From: Delphinapterus leucas
Taxonomy: Eukaryota; Chordata; Mammalia; Artiodactyla; Monodontidae
DNA: 64,000 bases
Reading direction: 5' to 3'
Assembly: GCF_002288925.2 (NCBI RefSeq)
Contig: NW_022098072.1
Coordinates: forward strand, 21,435,489-21,499,488
Positions within the stretch are counted from its first letter, which is position 1; each line of letters starts with the position of its first letter. Shown here piece after piece: positions 22,511 through 48,658 of this stretch. A program made the translations under genes and the position numbers. The notes beneath the pieces are model-generated. The model did no database searches. It saw only the letters and a program-made list of their open reading frames with translations, and was not told the DNA's origin.

Positions 22511-23504
22511 CATAAAGCTAGTTAAACTTGACTTGTCAATAGTCTTATGACCGTACTTCCTGAATAATCATCCAGCTACCCAGAGTGAGTAGTTAAGCAT
22601 TTATCTGCTTTAATACTATGTATCTCCTGGAGAAAATGTGGGCCAGTAGGCTTTGAAAAGCTGGTAAAAACACTGCACTTCAACAATAAGGTTAAGGTAA
22701 ATAGTTTAAATGACTGAAGTCAAGAACCTGAAATAGTATTTAGGGCCTAAGTGTATTTGTAAAGATTATATCTCTAGTTGGGCCTAATTTAACATACCTT
22801 GGTTGACACATATAAGATAAATCATTTATGAATTTCTGACTTATATACAATAAAATATACTTTGCTAGATATGTTAGAAAACTGCTTTCATCTTCTCTCA
22901 AACCTTAACAATTCTATATTGCTTTAACCTCCCAACACTTATTTGACTCAGGTGGAAATCAAAGATCTCTAAAACAAAGAGTGACTGACATGAAGATCCT
23001 GTTAATTTTAGGGGTGATTACCCCTACTCTCCACCAGCATTATGTTAATTAACATACACTAGTGCCCACCTTTTCTCAAAAATCTTCTACCAGTTTACTT
23101 GAGAGAAAGTGGTCAGCGTATTCAATAAAATAGGCTGAGCTGGAAAAAACGTAACTCAAACATAATTTAATCTTCTGACGATTATTTAAAATCACACAAC
23201 TACAGACACACGCTGGCTACTAAGTCTCTGAGGCTCAAAATTATTTTTAAGATTAGGAGAATTTACTTTTAAAAATTATGTGTCTATTTTGTGAGATTTA
23301 ATCTACTTTGCAATAAAAATAGATTATAAGTTCCTATCTAAAAAGTTATCAGACACAATACATAGATCAACATTTTCAGAGATCAATTAGATTCCAGTAG
23401 AGTATACTTAACATAAGTTACACTGAATTTTATATTCCAGGATAATTAAGAAAGCTTTAACTTCACCATGGAGATCAAATATCAAAGCTGACAAAAATTC
23501 AGAA

Positions 23505-24304
23505 TTTATTTGGGGTGAATATCTTGATCCAATTTCATACTTTAATTAGCCTTTTAAATTAAATTTTTAACAACCTGCTTTTAAAAAACATGTAAATCTA
23601 TGTTTCTCAGAAAAGTCGAGTTTAGAATTTAAAAAAATAATCCTATTCTTTTGGCTTTCTTGTTTTGTGAATGTTGAGTTAAAATAGACATTTAGGTCAT
23701 GTTGTCTTTGACTCTATCTTAAACACGACATGATGAGCCCACTGTACCACACAGAGATTAAACCTTGAGAAATTACTCTGTCTTAGGGGATTGGAAGTTA
23801 TTAAAAGGACGGAGTCCCCAAAGTTGTAATCTGTCATTTTCGGCCCCAACTTGTCTCGTAGTGGCAATTGTGTTGCCTAACGGGGAAGGGACAACGAACC
23901 ATTGTACCCAATACAACATATGATTTTCTTCATTCTAAAAAATAAAAAAATATAACTGGAAAGGTCAGCAAGACCATGACTATGGCTGTGAACATTTAAT
24001 ACTCACAGAAGAGTTTAATGCAATGCCCCCAAAGAAAAGTTACACAAGTCTTTAAGAGATGTAGTAAATGAAAATGAAAACCATTCATCAATATTGAAAT
24101 GCTAAATCCAAATCAGTATTAGATATAAGACACAATATACACATCTTGCCTCTTGGATGGACGCTATCGGCTGGCTCAGTGAGCTACCACATCTCTGTAA
24201 GAATCTTAAGTGAGCGTTGCAGAAAGCCTGACTTCAAGCACACAATCCAGTCACAGCGGGCTGACGGAGAAGAGGCCGACGGAGCAGCCAGGCACGTGTT
24301 CGGG
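23505..24304 (-). other. ZBTB24: Putative ZBTB24 3' UTR
   Basis: AT-rich non-coding sequence directly downstream of the ZBTB24 stop codon. Minus-strand AATAAA motifs lie at 23510-23505, 22404-22399 and 22096-22091. I cannot tell which is used, and the UTR may extend to about 22 kb. No other gene is seen between 22.5 and 24.3 kb. Confidence 0.4.
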
Positions 24305-38809
<14,505 letters not shown>

Positions 38810-38984
38810 TTTCTTTAGAAGCCCAAGGAGGATTAAACCTGAAATAAGAAAATAATGTTTAAAAAGGAGGAGGCATTCTCTAACAAGATTAATCCCAGCC
38901 CAAAGGAACCTACTAGTCACTTCACTTTGTTGGCTAAATTTCATCATTTACCACTTTTAAAAGACTATTTAAAAACTTAGCTTT

Positions 38985-39125
38985 GGGTTCTCATTCCTAT
39001 TGTACCATTACCCAGCTGGGTGAACTTCCGACATCCACGTGACCTCTCAGGGTCTGTTTTCTGCTCTGTAAAATGAAGGAATTGGGCTCAACCATCTCTA
39101 AAGTCCTTCCCTGCACTAACTTTCC
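38985..39125 (+). repeat. MIR-like remnant
   Basis: 'acccagctgggtgaacttcc...cctctcagggtctgttttctg...gtaaaatgaaggaattgggc' resembles the MIR middle and 3' part. Confidence 0.45.
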
Positions 39126-39239
39126 ATAGTTGCACAAACAGAAGAATGAGAACTACAGTGTCGTCGATTTTACATATTATTAGCCATTTTGTCTGTGACA
39201 CAAAAATAGAAAGAGCGAAGAAAAACAAAGTGAATTGGG

Positions 39240-39840
39240 GTAGCTGCAATGAAGTATCCGGCCTCCCTCTGGAAAGGCGGCGCGGACCGCCCAGGCTGGC
39301 GCCCGACGGTGCGGGGAGCTGAGGGCGCGCGATTCCCCGGAGCCCGCCGAGCTGGGAGCGGGCCGCGGGGGAGGTCCCTACCTCCGACCCTGGACCTCTT
39401 GGGTCGGGCCCGGGAGCTGCCGGCTGGGGAGGGGTCGACACGGCTGCGGTGCCGCGCCACCGACGGATGGCCAGTGGCGGACCTACCTCTCCGGACTCCC
39501 GGCAGAGTCCAAATCGCGGGTGGCCCACACGGGGCCTGGCGGGCGCACCCACGCCGGGCCCGCCCAGGCCCCCAGCTCCGCCCGGCCAGCCTCTGCCGTC
39601 TCCGGGCCGCGCGGCTTCTGCCCCTGCGCCGCCGCCGTCGCCGCAGCCAACACGGAAGCGCCGGCGCCGGGACCCGCCTGCGCGGACGCCGGACCACGTG
39701 GCGCGCGGAGGCGCCCGGGGGCGGGACGGGGTGGAGCAGAGCCTGAGGTCCCCGGAGGCGCCGCCAACGGAGTCCTGGCAGGTCTGGTGTTTGAGGTGAG
39801 TGGGGGGCAGAGGGCAGTAGCGGCGTTGTCCTCTGCAGTT
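39240..39840 (-). promoter_or_regulatory. ZBTB24: CpG-island promoter and probable non-coding exon 1 of ZBTB24
   Basis: A CpG-dense block upstream of the coding region. Minus-strand donors GGAGAG|GTAGGTCC (39486-39481) and GGAG|GTAGGGAC (39381-39376) could end a 5' UTR exon. A perfect E-box ACCACGTGGC (CACGTG at 39695-39700) sits in the core. No TATA box seen. Confidence 0.7.
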
Positions 39841-39959
39841 ATGGAAGTTTTATATCCTATTAGTGGCTCACTGACACCTTAATCAATTTAGTCTTTTCTC
39901 CTTTCTGGACGCTGAAGCCGGCTTTCAGGTCTCTAATGTGTGCCGAATGAATGAAAGCG

Positions 39960-40020
39960 CCTTTACATTCACCGTCATCGTCGTCATCATCAGCATCAGC
40001 ATCAAAACCATCGTCCAATG
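39960..40020 (+). repeat. Interrupted CAT/CGT trinucleotide repeat
   Basis: Runs of cat, cgt and agc-atc triplets ('catcgtcgtcatcatcagc') just downstream of the CpG island. Confidence 0.7.
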
Positions 40021-40039
40021 CCTGAGTCCTTCAAGGGCC

Positions 40040-40245
40040 TGAAGAGAGAGCTGCAGTCAAACAGATCTGGGTACTGAGTGATCTTGATCAAGTTACGTAT
40101 CCTGTCAACCTTGTTTACCTTACTTGTGAAATGGAGAAGTTGACACCAGTGCCAACACTGGGTGGCTGTGGGGTAAACAAGATTAAGTATGAAATGGGCT
40201 TAATTGTTTAATTCATGTCTACTATCATTAAAATGATCATTATTG
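40040..40245 (+). repeat. MIR SINE remnant
   Basis: 'cagatctgggtactgagtg...tgatcaagttacgtatcc...cttgtgaaatggagaag' is MIR-like. Confidence 0.5.
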
Positions 40246-40384
40246 TTCAGACTTTCAGCATCTTTCTTCAGTAGACTATTAAGGGTTTCTAACTAGCCTA
40301 AGTTGCAGTGTTGTTCCCTCCAATACACAGGAATACAGGAGATCTTTCCAAATGCAGATCACATCCAGAGACTGAAGTCACTGC

Positions 40385-41965
40385 CCTGCTTAGGATCCAT
40401 TTCTGGGCTCCTTTTTCTGTTTCATTGATTTATTCATCTATTCTTTCCCCAAGACAATTACAGTAGCTTATACTCTTGTAGTCAGGTAGTGTTAGTCTTC
40501 TGACTTTGGGCTTTTCCTTCAATATTGTGCTGGCTATTCTGTGTTTTTTGCCTCTCCAAATAAACTTTAGAATCAATTTGTAGATATCCACAAGACAACT
40601 TACTGAGATTGTGATTGGGATTGCGTTGAACATATAGATCAAGTTGGGAAGAACTAACATCTTGACAATATTGAATCTTCCTACTCAGAACATGGAATAT
40701 CTCTCCATTTCTTTAGTTCTTTGATTTCATTCATCAGAGTTTTGTAGTTTTATTCATATAGATATTTTACATATTTTGTTAGATTTATACCTTAGTACTT
40801 ATTTTATTTGGGTGCTAATATAAATGGTATTGTGTTTTTAATTTCAACTTCTACTTGTTCATTGCCAATATATATGAAAACAATTGATTTTTGTATATTA
40901 ACCTAATATCCTGCCATCATGCAGTAATCACCTATTAATTCCAGGAGGTTTTGTTGTTGTTGTTGATTCTTTTGGATTTTCTATATAGTCATGTCATCTA
41001 TGAATAAAAAAAAAATTCCGGGCTTCCCTGGTGGCACAGTGGTTGCGAGTCCGCCTGCCAATGCAGGGGACACGGGTTCGTGCCCCGGTCTGGGAGGATC
41101 TCACATACCGCGGAGCGGCTGGGCCCGTGAGCCATGGCCGCTGAGCCTGTGCGTCCGGAGCCTGTGCTCCGCAATGGGAGAGGCCACAACAGTGAGAGGC
41201 CTGCGTACCACAGAAAAGAAAAAAAAAATTCCTCCTCCCCAATCAGTATACATTTTACCTTCTTTTCTTGTCTTACTGCATTAGCTAGGACTTCCAGTGT
41301 GATATTGAAAAAGAGTAGTGAGAGGGTACAACCTTGCCTTATTTCTGATCTTAGTGGGAAATCTAGTTTCTCACAATTAGGTATGATGTAAGCTGTGGAT
41401 TTTTGTAAATATTGTTTACCAAGTAAGGAAATTCTCTAGTGCTATTTCACCAAGAATTTTTATCATGAACGGGTGTTGGATTTTGTCAAATTCTTTTTCT
41501 GCATCTATTAATATGATCATGTGATTTTTCCTCTTCAACCTGTTAATATGATGGTCTACATTAATTGATATTTGAATGTTGAACTAGTCTTGCATATCTG
41601 GGATAAATTCCACTTGGTTGTGACGTATAATTCTTTTTATACTTGTTGGATTCAATTTGCTGATATTATTGTTGAGGATTTTTGCATCTATGTTCATGAG
41701 AGATATTGGTCCATAGTTTTCTTGTAATGTCTTTGTCAGGTTTTGGTATTAGGGTAACGTTGGCCTCATGGAATGAACTAGGAAGTATTCCCTCTGCTTC
41801 TGTCTTCTGAAAGAGACTATATAGAGAACTGACATAGTTTCTTCTTTAAATGTCTGGTGGAAATCGCCAGTGAACCCATCTGAGCCTGATGCTTTCTATT
41901 TTGGAAGGTTTTTATTGATTAAGTTTCATTATCAATATAGGCCTATTCAGATTGTCTATTTCTAT
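40385..41965 (-). mobile_element. 5'- and 3'-truncated L1 ORF2 fragment
   Basis: The minus strand encodes recognisable L1 ORF2p pieces, for example 'FNAIPITISVSC' and 'LILKFIWRGKK' at 40430-40660. Further reverse-transcriptase-region text continues to about 41.96 kb ('cctgacaaagacattac' on the minus strand). Frames are broken, so it is dead. A CHR SINE at 41020-41218 has inserted into it. Confidence 0.85.
41020..41218 (+). mobile_element. CHR-1-type SINE nested in L1
   Basis: A CHR-1 body flanked by aaaaaaaaaattcc on both sides (41006-41019 and 41219-41232). It interrupts the L1 ORF2 remnant. Confidence 0.9.
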
Positions 41966-42021
41966 TTCGTATACCATAAAATTATCATAAGGAACAAGGG
42001 AAAAATAAAAACAATTTTGGA

Positions 42022-42140
42022 GGGAAAGTCCCTGGTGGTCCAGTGGTTAGGACTTGGTGCTTTCACTTTCGAGGGCCCAGGTTCAATCCCTTGTTGGGAA
42101 ACTAAGATCCCACAAGCCATGCAATGCAGCCAAAAAAAAA
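42022..42140 (+). mobile_element. CHR-2-like short SINE
   Basis: 'agtccctggtggtccagtgg', 'ggttcaatcccttgttggga' and 'aagatcccacaagcc' followed by a short A tail. Confidence 0.8.
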
Positions 42141-42616
42141 TTCGTTTCTTTGGACAAACAAAAACTGAAATCACTGACTGTCAACAAACCCTACTCTAGG
42201 AAGGAAAATAATGCTAGGAGGAAAGTCTGAGTTGTAAGATGGAATGGTGAGAGACGAAAAATGAAAAATCTAAACAAACACTGATTATGAAAAGAAAATG
42301 CCTAATTTGGATAGCAAACAAGTAGACTAGATCTAAAATACTGAATAAAAATAGCATTTAAGATGGGAGCTGGTGATTGGTATTAAGTGTTTTAAGGATA
42401 GAGGTATTGATTGCCTTTAGAGTAAGTATTCATGTTAAGAATAGTGGTAACCACTCAATGGATATAAATAGAACGCAGGCACTTCAAAACCCTTAGAGGA
42501 GAAAACGGAATTAAAAAGTCCTTAGTCAATACAAAAGAAGGAAGGAACAGATAAAAAAAGAATTGGAGAATATGTTGAAAAGTTAGGCAGGGCCCTTACA
42601 AGGCCTTTTATGCTGT

Positions 42617-42955
42617 ATTAGTCAGAGTTATCCAGAGAAACAGAACCAATAGGATATATAGAGATTTAGATTTATTATAGGAAATTACCTCATATGATTA
42701 TGGAGGCTGTGAAGTCTTAAATCTGCAGTATAGGCCAGCAGGCTCAAGACCCAGAAGAGCTGATGGTGTAGATGAAGTCTGAAGGCATGCTGCTAGAAGA
42801 TTCTCTTTTGCTTTGGGAGGCTGGTATTTTTGTTCTATGCACATCTTCAATTGACATTATGGAGGGCAATCTGCTTACTCAGAGGTCATTGGTTTACATT
42901 TTAATCTCATCCAAAACACCCTCCAAATTGACACATAAAATTAACATATACCAAG
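42617..42955 (+). mobile_element. LTR-like mammalian interspersed repeat, family uncertain
   Basis: Begins 'tgtattagtcagagttatcc...agagaaacagaaccaatagg' and ends 'ttgacacataaaattaacat'. This is a common TG...-type repeat in mammals. I cannot name the family confidently. Confidence 0.5.
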
Positions 42956-42959
42956 AGTA

Positions 42960-44545
42960 AGGAATTTTGATTTTATTTTAACTGAGATAGGGGGCCATTG
43001 GAAGATTCTAAAATGGGACTGATGAACCTGATTTATGTATTTTAAGAGTATCCAGGTACTAGATGAAAAGTAGATCCTAGAGGGACATGAGTAGAGGTAT
43101 AGAGACTAGGTGAAATCAGTGCAAAACATGAGAAAAGTCCAGACTCATGGTATATTTTGGAGGTAGTTCTCTTTGACAGGGCTTGTTGAGAGAGTGGATG
43201 TGGGAGTGAGGGAAAGAATGTGATCAAGGTTAATCCCTAGGTATGAGGCCAAATCAACTGAGTATACAGTATTACCATTAACTGATCTGGTGGAAAACTG
43301 GAGGAAGAAAAGTTGGGTGGATAACAAGTATGGGGTGGACATATTGAATTTGAGATGTCAACTAGATAACCAAGTAAAGATACACAGTAGGCAATTATAG
43401 ATAAGAGTCTGGAGTTCAGAGGTGAGAAAAGAATTTGAGATATTAATATTTGAGTTATCAGGGTATAGACTATAAATTGTTGTAAGTAAAATCACTTACA
43501 GATAAAGAGGGGGTTTTTCTCTTTCTCCACCAAATCCATTGTCCACCCTTGTCTCCATCTTTGGCACTGGGAGGTTGCAAGGACTTCATCAGCAGAGCCC
43601 AGCACATACTGGCTTCTGGGTGGATTGAGTCAATGGAGAACTTGGCGGGAGTTTGAGGGAAGGAGAGGGCCATGATCAGCTGGCAACTGAAGGTTGGTGA
43701 AAGCCCTTTGCCATTACAAAGGGCATCAGAAAACATCTTTGTAGGCTATGATAGTTGACTGGTAACTGTAGCTGGAAGAAACTATAGTCCAAGGCTCATT
43801 ATGACTGAAAGGGATTTGAGGGGAACAGAAAGGCAACTGACAATGTTCAATGCCAATGGGGCATTTTCTAGGGACTATAAAGCACTTTATAGGGATTTTA
43901 TAGCACTAATTCAGTAGTGCTCCAGTTTCTAGGCTCCATATCTCCTGCAGTACACAGGGGTGGTGTGTATCTGTTTATATTTTTATCTCTTACCCTAGTC
44001 TGGGAGAGTTCCTTGTAAATATGCACATGCCTGTATAGGCTAAGCAGTTTTCAACATGCCTGGCTCACAGGTTTGGGGAATATATGTGTTCCTTAAGCCT
44101 TGGAATGACTTTCACCTCCTGGTTAGAATATCAATTTTGAAAGGTCCATTTAATTTAGATATTACCCTTCTAAGTATTATTCCCAGAACCACCCATAATT
44201 AAGGGACCTCAGGCTTTGCAGATATACCTCTACTCAGGCCTTCATTTGTAAAAGCAAAACAAAAAGACCAAAAAAGATAAAACAAAAAAAAATCACCCTC
44301 AGTGAGACTGAGGCATACATATATAAAATATATCTCTCATTTTTTCCCTGTTCTTGAACTCCTTCTCCTTCACCAATGAATTTATGAAAACTTTTAATAA
44401 ATGCACTGAGAATAAAATGAAATATATAATAGAACTGAAAATGTTTTTGAAAAACCATAGTATTTATTACTTTGAGTTTTGAAGAATTTAAAACCACGGC
44501 TCACAACATATCCTGAAATGAATTCTTGGCGGCTTAAAGAATTAA
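42960..44545. other. Intergenic, no gene recognised
   Basis: Unique AT-rich sequence between ZBTB24 and AK9 with only short unsupported ORFs. Confidence 0.4.
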
Positions 44546-44549
44546 ATAT

Positions 44550-44550
<1 letters not shown>

Positions 44551-44589
<39 letters not shown>
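44551..44589. repeat. (CA)n microsatellite
   Basis: About 19 uninterrupted CA units, followed by CGAAG. Confidence 0.97.
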
Positions 44590-44591
<2 letters not shown>

Positions 44592-45650
44592 AGAAAACAA
44601 AATAGAATATTTTTTCAATCTCTGAAGATGGAAGAACTTCCAGAGCTTAGAAAAGTATTCAATATCATAAGAGGAGGATGAACAGCTCTTACTTTGATAC
44701 CTAAAAAATAGGACTTATTTACTGTGTATATTACATAAAGAATTCATGCAAAACAATTTAAAAATACCCAGTAAGAGCAAAGGGCGTGAAAAAATAATTC
44801 ACAAAAGAAGAAATGCAACTGATGACCAACATACGTAATAATGTTCAATATCACTATTAATTCAAGTTAAAGTAACAAGGTTCTGCTTTCCCCCCATTTA
44901 TTCTTATGGGTCTCAATTCCTGTTACTAAGCTGCCTTCCAAATAGCAATTCACGGTGTTCCCAGGAGTGCCCAAGAGCACCACTTTCATCACTACCATTT
45001 AGCATCATCATCTTAGTTTTTTAAAATTCATATCCTTTCACCTTGTACTTTTGTTTCCCAGAATTTATATCAGGCTAATAATCCCAAATATGGTGAAGAA
45101 AGTTTCATTACAGCATTTTAAAATATAGTACAACAGTACATAGTCTAGCAATAGGAATGGTCAAATATAGTATATCCACTTGATGTATCTGAGTGTTAAT
45201 TGGAAAGGAAGTGCAAAATCCTTTGCCTACTTTTCCATATTTCACTGACTGTAATTATATTACTTTTTGTCTTAGGGTCTGTCAAATGGGCACTACCTCT
45301 CCTTCCTGGGTGAAATTATGTGTTCTTTTAGTTGTAGTAAATATGACATCTAGACAAGCTATGTAAGAGGCACAGGTGGTTGAGCACTCTCCCTGACCCT
45401 TGGATGGGCATTGCCTCAGCCTCTTCCTGAAGTGGTTGGGTGGCAGCCTTGAGCATGGGGGTAATGAGCCCCAGTGAGCACCGAGGGCTGGCCACTCACC
45501 CTCTTACTGCTTCACTCAGGGAAGACATTCAGGGTCCCTGGACACCCAGTCAGAATATTCTTTCATCGTATTCAGGACACCAGTTGATGGATTATTTATA
45601 ATAATATGCAAGCATAATTTATAAACAAAAGATTTTAATAACAGGTTTTT

Positions 45651-45859
45651 TTTTTTTTTTTTTTTTTTTGTGGTATGTGGGCCTCTCACTGTTGTGGCCT
45701 CTCCCGTTGCGGAGCACAGGCTCCGGACGCGCAGGCTCAGTGGCCATGGCTCACGGGCCCAGCCGCCCCGCGGCATGTGGATCTTCCCGGACCGGGGCAC
45801 GAACCCGTGTCCCCTGCATCGGCAGGCAGACTCTCAACCACTGCGCCACCAGGGAGCCC
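45651..45859 (-). mobile_element. CHR-1-type SINE with 14-bp duplication
   Basis: A reverse-oriented CHR-1 body with a T-run (A tail) on the left. The duplication aataacaggttttt is identical at 45637-45650 and 45860-45873. Confidence 0.92.
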
Positions 45860-46209
45860 AATAACAGGTTTTTAAATGATGCATGTTCTCCTTTCTCATT
45901 GGAGAAATGTCATTCTCCCTTCCTAGGGACACAGACCTCTTGACCTAACTTGCTAAAGAAAACACAACTTGCAACCATTACAGGTGGGGTGTGAATGCAT
46001 GTAGGGGGTGGGGCTAGGGAGTCTTGGGTTCAACAGAAAAAATTTTCCTGTGTCTTCTGTAATATTTTATATTCTAAAGTACACGCACATGCACACACAC
46101 ACGCACATGCCTGCACGAGTGCCCAAAGGGCTCTGGCCAATGAAATGCCCCAGGAATACTGACACGGTTATGGTGGTTTCCAAGATGGACTTACAGTGTA
46201 GGAGGTGGT

Positions 46210-46385
46210 AAAGGAAGAGCAAGGCTCTGGAGTTAGTCTGATCAGGGTCTGAATCTGGATTCTACTACTTATGTGATCTTGGGTAAGAAACTCTTCTCGT
46301 GTGTATTAATACAATGTGTGAGAATTTAATGAGGTACTGTATGTAAAGCCAGTAGCACACAGCAAACAGCCTGGAATGGTAGCCT
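46210..46385 (+). repeat. MIR SINE remnant
   Basis: 'aaggctctggagttagtctg...gggtctgaatctggattc...cttatgtgatcttgggtaag...cagtagcacacagc' follows the MIR consensus order. Confidence 0.6.
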
Positions 46386-47274
46386 TGTCTGTGGTTATTC
46401 TAAATAGAGTCCTACGTGTAATGAACTGTAATTTGCATGTGAGTGTTAGGGACCTGGAATGTCCAGAGCTATAAGCTGCTCTGGAAATTTGATTCCCCAC
46501 TCCCTACCCAATGCTCCTACCTGCTACACTCTGTTAAATAGATTTACTTGAAGGAAGACACTCTGTGGAGACAGGGATGAAAAGGGAGAATCACATGGCA
46601 TTTGGTCCCTTGCTCAGCTCAGGGATTAAGTTTCTCCCTCCTTAGGAGAGAGGGAGCATTCATCCCACTTCTGTGCAGAGCTCAGCAGCTCCAGAACAAT
46701 GATGGATGAGCTGTGAGATTTCTCACTCCCTTGGGTTTGTACAGTTCTCAGAGCGAAGCCATATTATAGAACAAGATCCCCAGAAGATGGCAGATATCCA
46801 GTGGGTGTGGACTTGCTCTGGAGCCTATGAGATACTCCCTACCTCTCAAGAGATTCCTGGGGGTACTTTGCATGATTACTGCCCTTCATAAAGGTGGGGG
46901 AGCTGAAGCAATAAAGTTTGGGTTTAATTGCTAAAGGAAACTTCGTATACCCATAGAAGAAAACACAATGGCTGAGGAGGCCTGTGGACACGTTAAGAAC
47001 ACTGTGGGAAGATGGTAAATTAGCAGTACTAAGAACTGTGAAGAGAAGAATGAGTGGTGCCTTACGTTGCTGGTAAAACTTGGCAGCTACTGACAGCTCC
47101 CAGTCTCCCGAAAAAATAATGATTCATCTATGGGTATATCAGTAACTCTTCAAAGACTTTTGGGGTTTATCCTAACTTTGACAATAGGTTTCTAGTTTTT
47201 GTTTAAAACTTGTTTTATTATTAAATATATCATATAAAATATATATAAAACAGGCTTCTAGTTTTTAATTAATG

Positions 47275-47785
47275 TTGTTGAAATTGTAGGTATCAAAGAC
47301 AACATGAATGAATCTGAAGGGCATTATGCTAAGTGAAATAAGCCAGACAGAGAAAGACAAATACTGTATGGTATCATTTATATGTGGAATCTAAAAAAAA
47401 AAAAAGGTCAGACAAATATAAGCAGAAAGTGGAAGAGTGGTTGCTAAGGGTTGGGGGGAGGGGAGAAATAGGAGATATTGATCAAAGGGTACAAACTTTC
47501 AGGTATAAGATGAATAAATTCTGAGGATCTAATGTACAGCATGGTAACTATAGTTAATAATATTGTCATGATACTTAAAATTTGCTAACAGTGATTCTTT
47601 AGCATTCTTACTACACAGACACACACACAAAGTAACGATGTGAGGTGACAGATGCATTAATTAACTTGATTGTGGTAAATATTTCACAAGGTATACCTAT
47701 ATCAAAATCATCACGTGGTAAAGTTTAAATATGTATAATTTTATTTGTCAATTACACCTCAATAACGCTGGGAAAAAAGAGCTAA
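47275..47785 (+). mobile_element. L1 3' UTR/tail fragment
   Basis: 'atgctaagtgaaataagcca', 'acaaatactgtatggtatc', 'agagtggttgctaagggttg' and 'tcaattacacctcaataacg' are hallmarks of L1 3' ends in mammals. No ORF remains. Confidence 0.75.
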
Positions 47786-48236
47786 ATCATTCATTTTAGA
47801 GTTTAAGAAACAAAGGCTCATCGAAACTGAGATTTACCCAAGGTTAAATAAGATAATGGTTGTACCTTTCATTTTTTTTAAAGAGACAATCTTGCTATTT
47901 CACATGCTAGATTTCTTATAGTCCTGCTGAAAAACTGATCATCTTATTTTTAAAATCTCACTCAAATTCAATTTAGTAATTTTCCTCTAGCATATACTTC
48001 TTGATAATGTCATGTGAAAAGACTCTAGATTTCATCCTTCTCAAATATCCAGGTGATTTCTAACCACAGAATAATGTATCAAGCATGTTCCCTTGGATAC
48101 TCGAGAAAAAGAAAAGCAGCAGCCATTTAGTTACCTCAAAATCCATTTATTCTGTTGGGAAAATGATAAAGCGTCTTTAGGTTCATGAAGTTTACCAACA
48201 ACTCCCTATGTTAAAAGTGTAACCAATATTTCTATT

Positions 48237-48242
48237 TTATTT
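48237..48242 (-). terminator. AK9: Candidate AK9 poly(A) signal
   Basis: Minus-strand AATAAA about 420 nt past the AK9 stop codon. A second copy lies at 48151-48146. Which is used cannot be decided from sequence. Confidence 0.4.
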
Positions 48243-48658
48243 ATATCCATGTTAATTTTGTTTCTTGAAGCTTTCTAACATTTACTGCATAAATGACTTT
48301 ACATTTAACAGAGACTGACTTTTCTGCTGAAAATATTAAAAAGGAAAATGAACAGTAGATTCATTAAGTAAAATAAGTTACCTAAATATTCTAAATGGAA
48401 TTCTAAATGGAATAACTTTTGTTAAAACCTCAAAGTTCAGGCAAAGAGCAATAAACTTTACAATTATATGAAAACTTAGGCTTACAGAAGAGCACTCCTT
48501 CCTGGCTGGCAGAGCTCTGAATTCATTTGAAGTCTGGCAGCCGTGTTGTATCACTCAGGAGGGAAAAGTACGTCAGGGAGGGCCAGATTTTCAATCTATT
48601 TGCTTTTTATCCGTTTCAGGTTAACTCTTAAGATTCTGGGTGCAGTTACCCAAGCATT

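Noticed and set aside
45670..45864. Repeated ORFs of about 60-95 codons with near-identical products (for example at 17.6, 19.8, 37.0, 41.0, 45.7 and 50.4 kb)
   Set aside because: All come from the body of the CHR SINE read in various frames; a repeat family, not a gene family.
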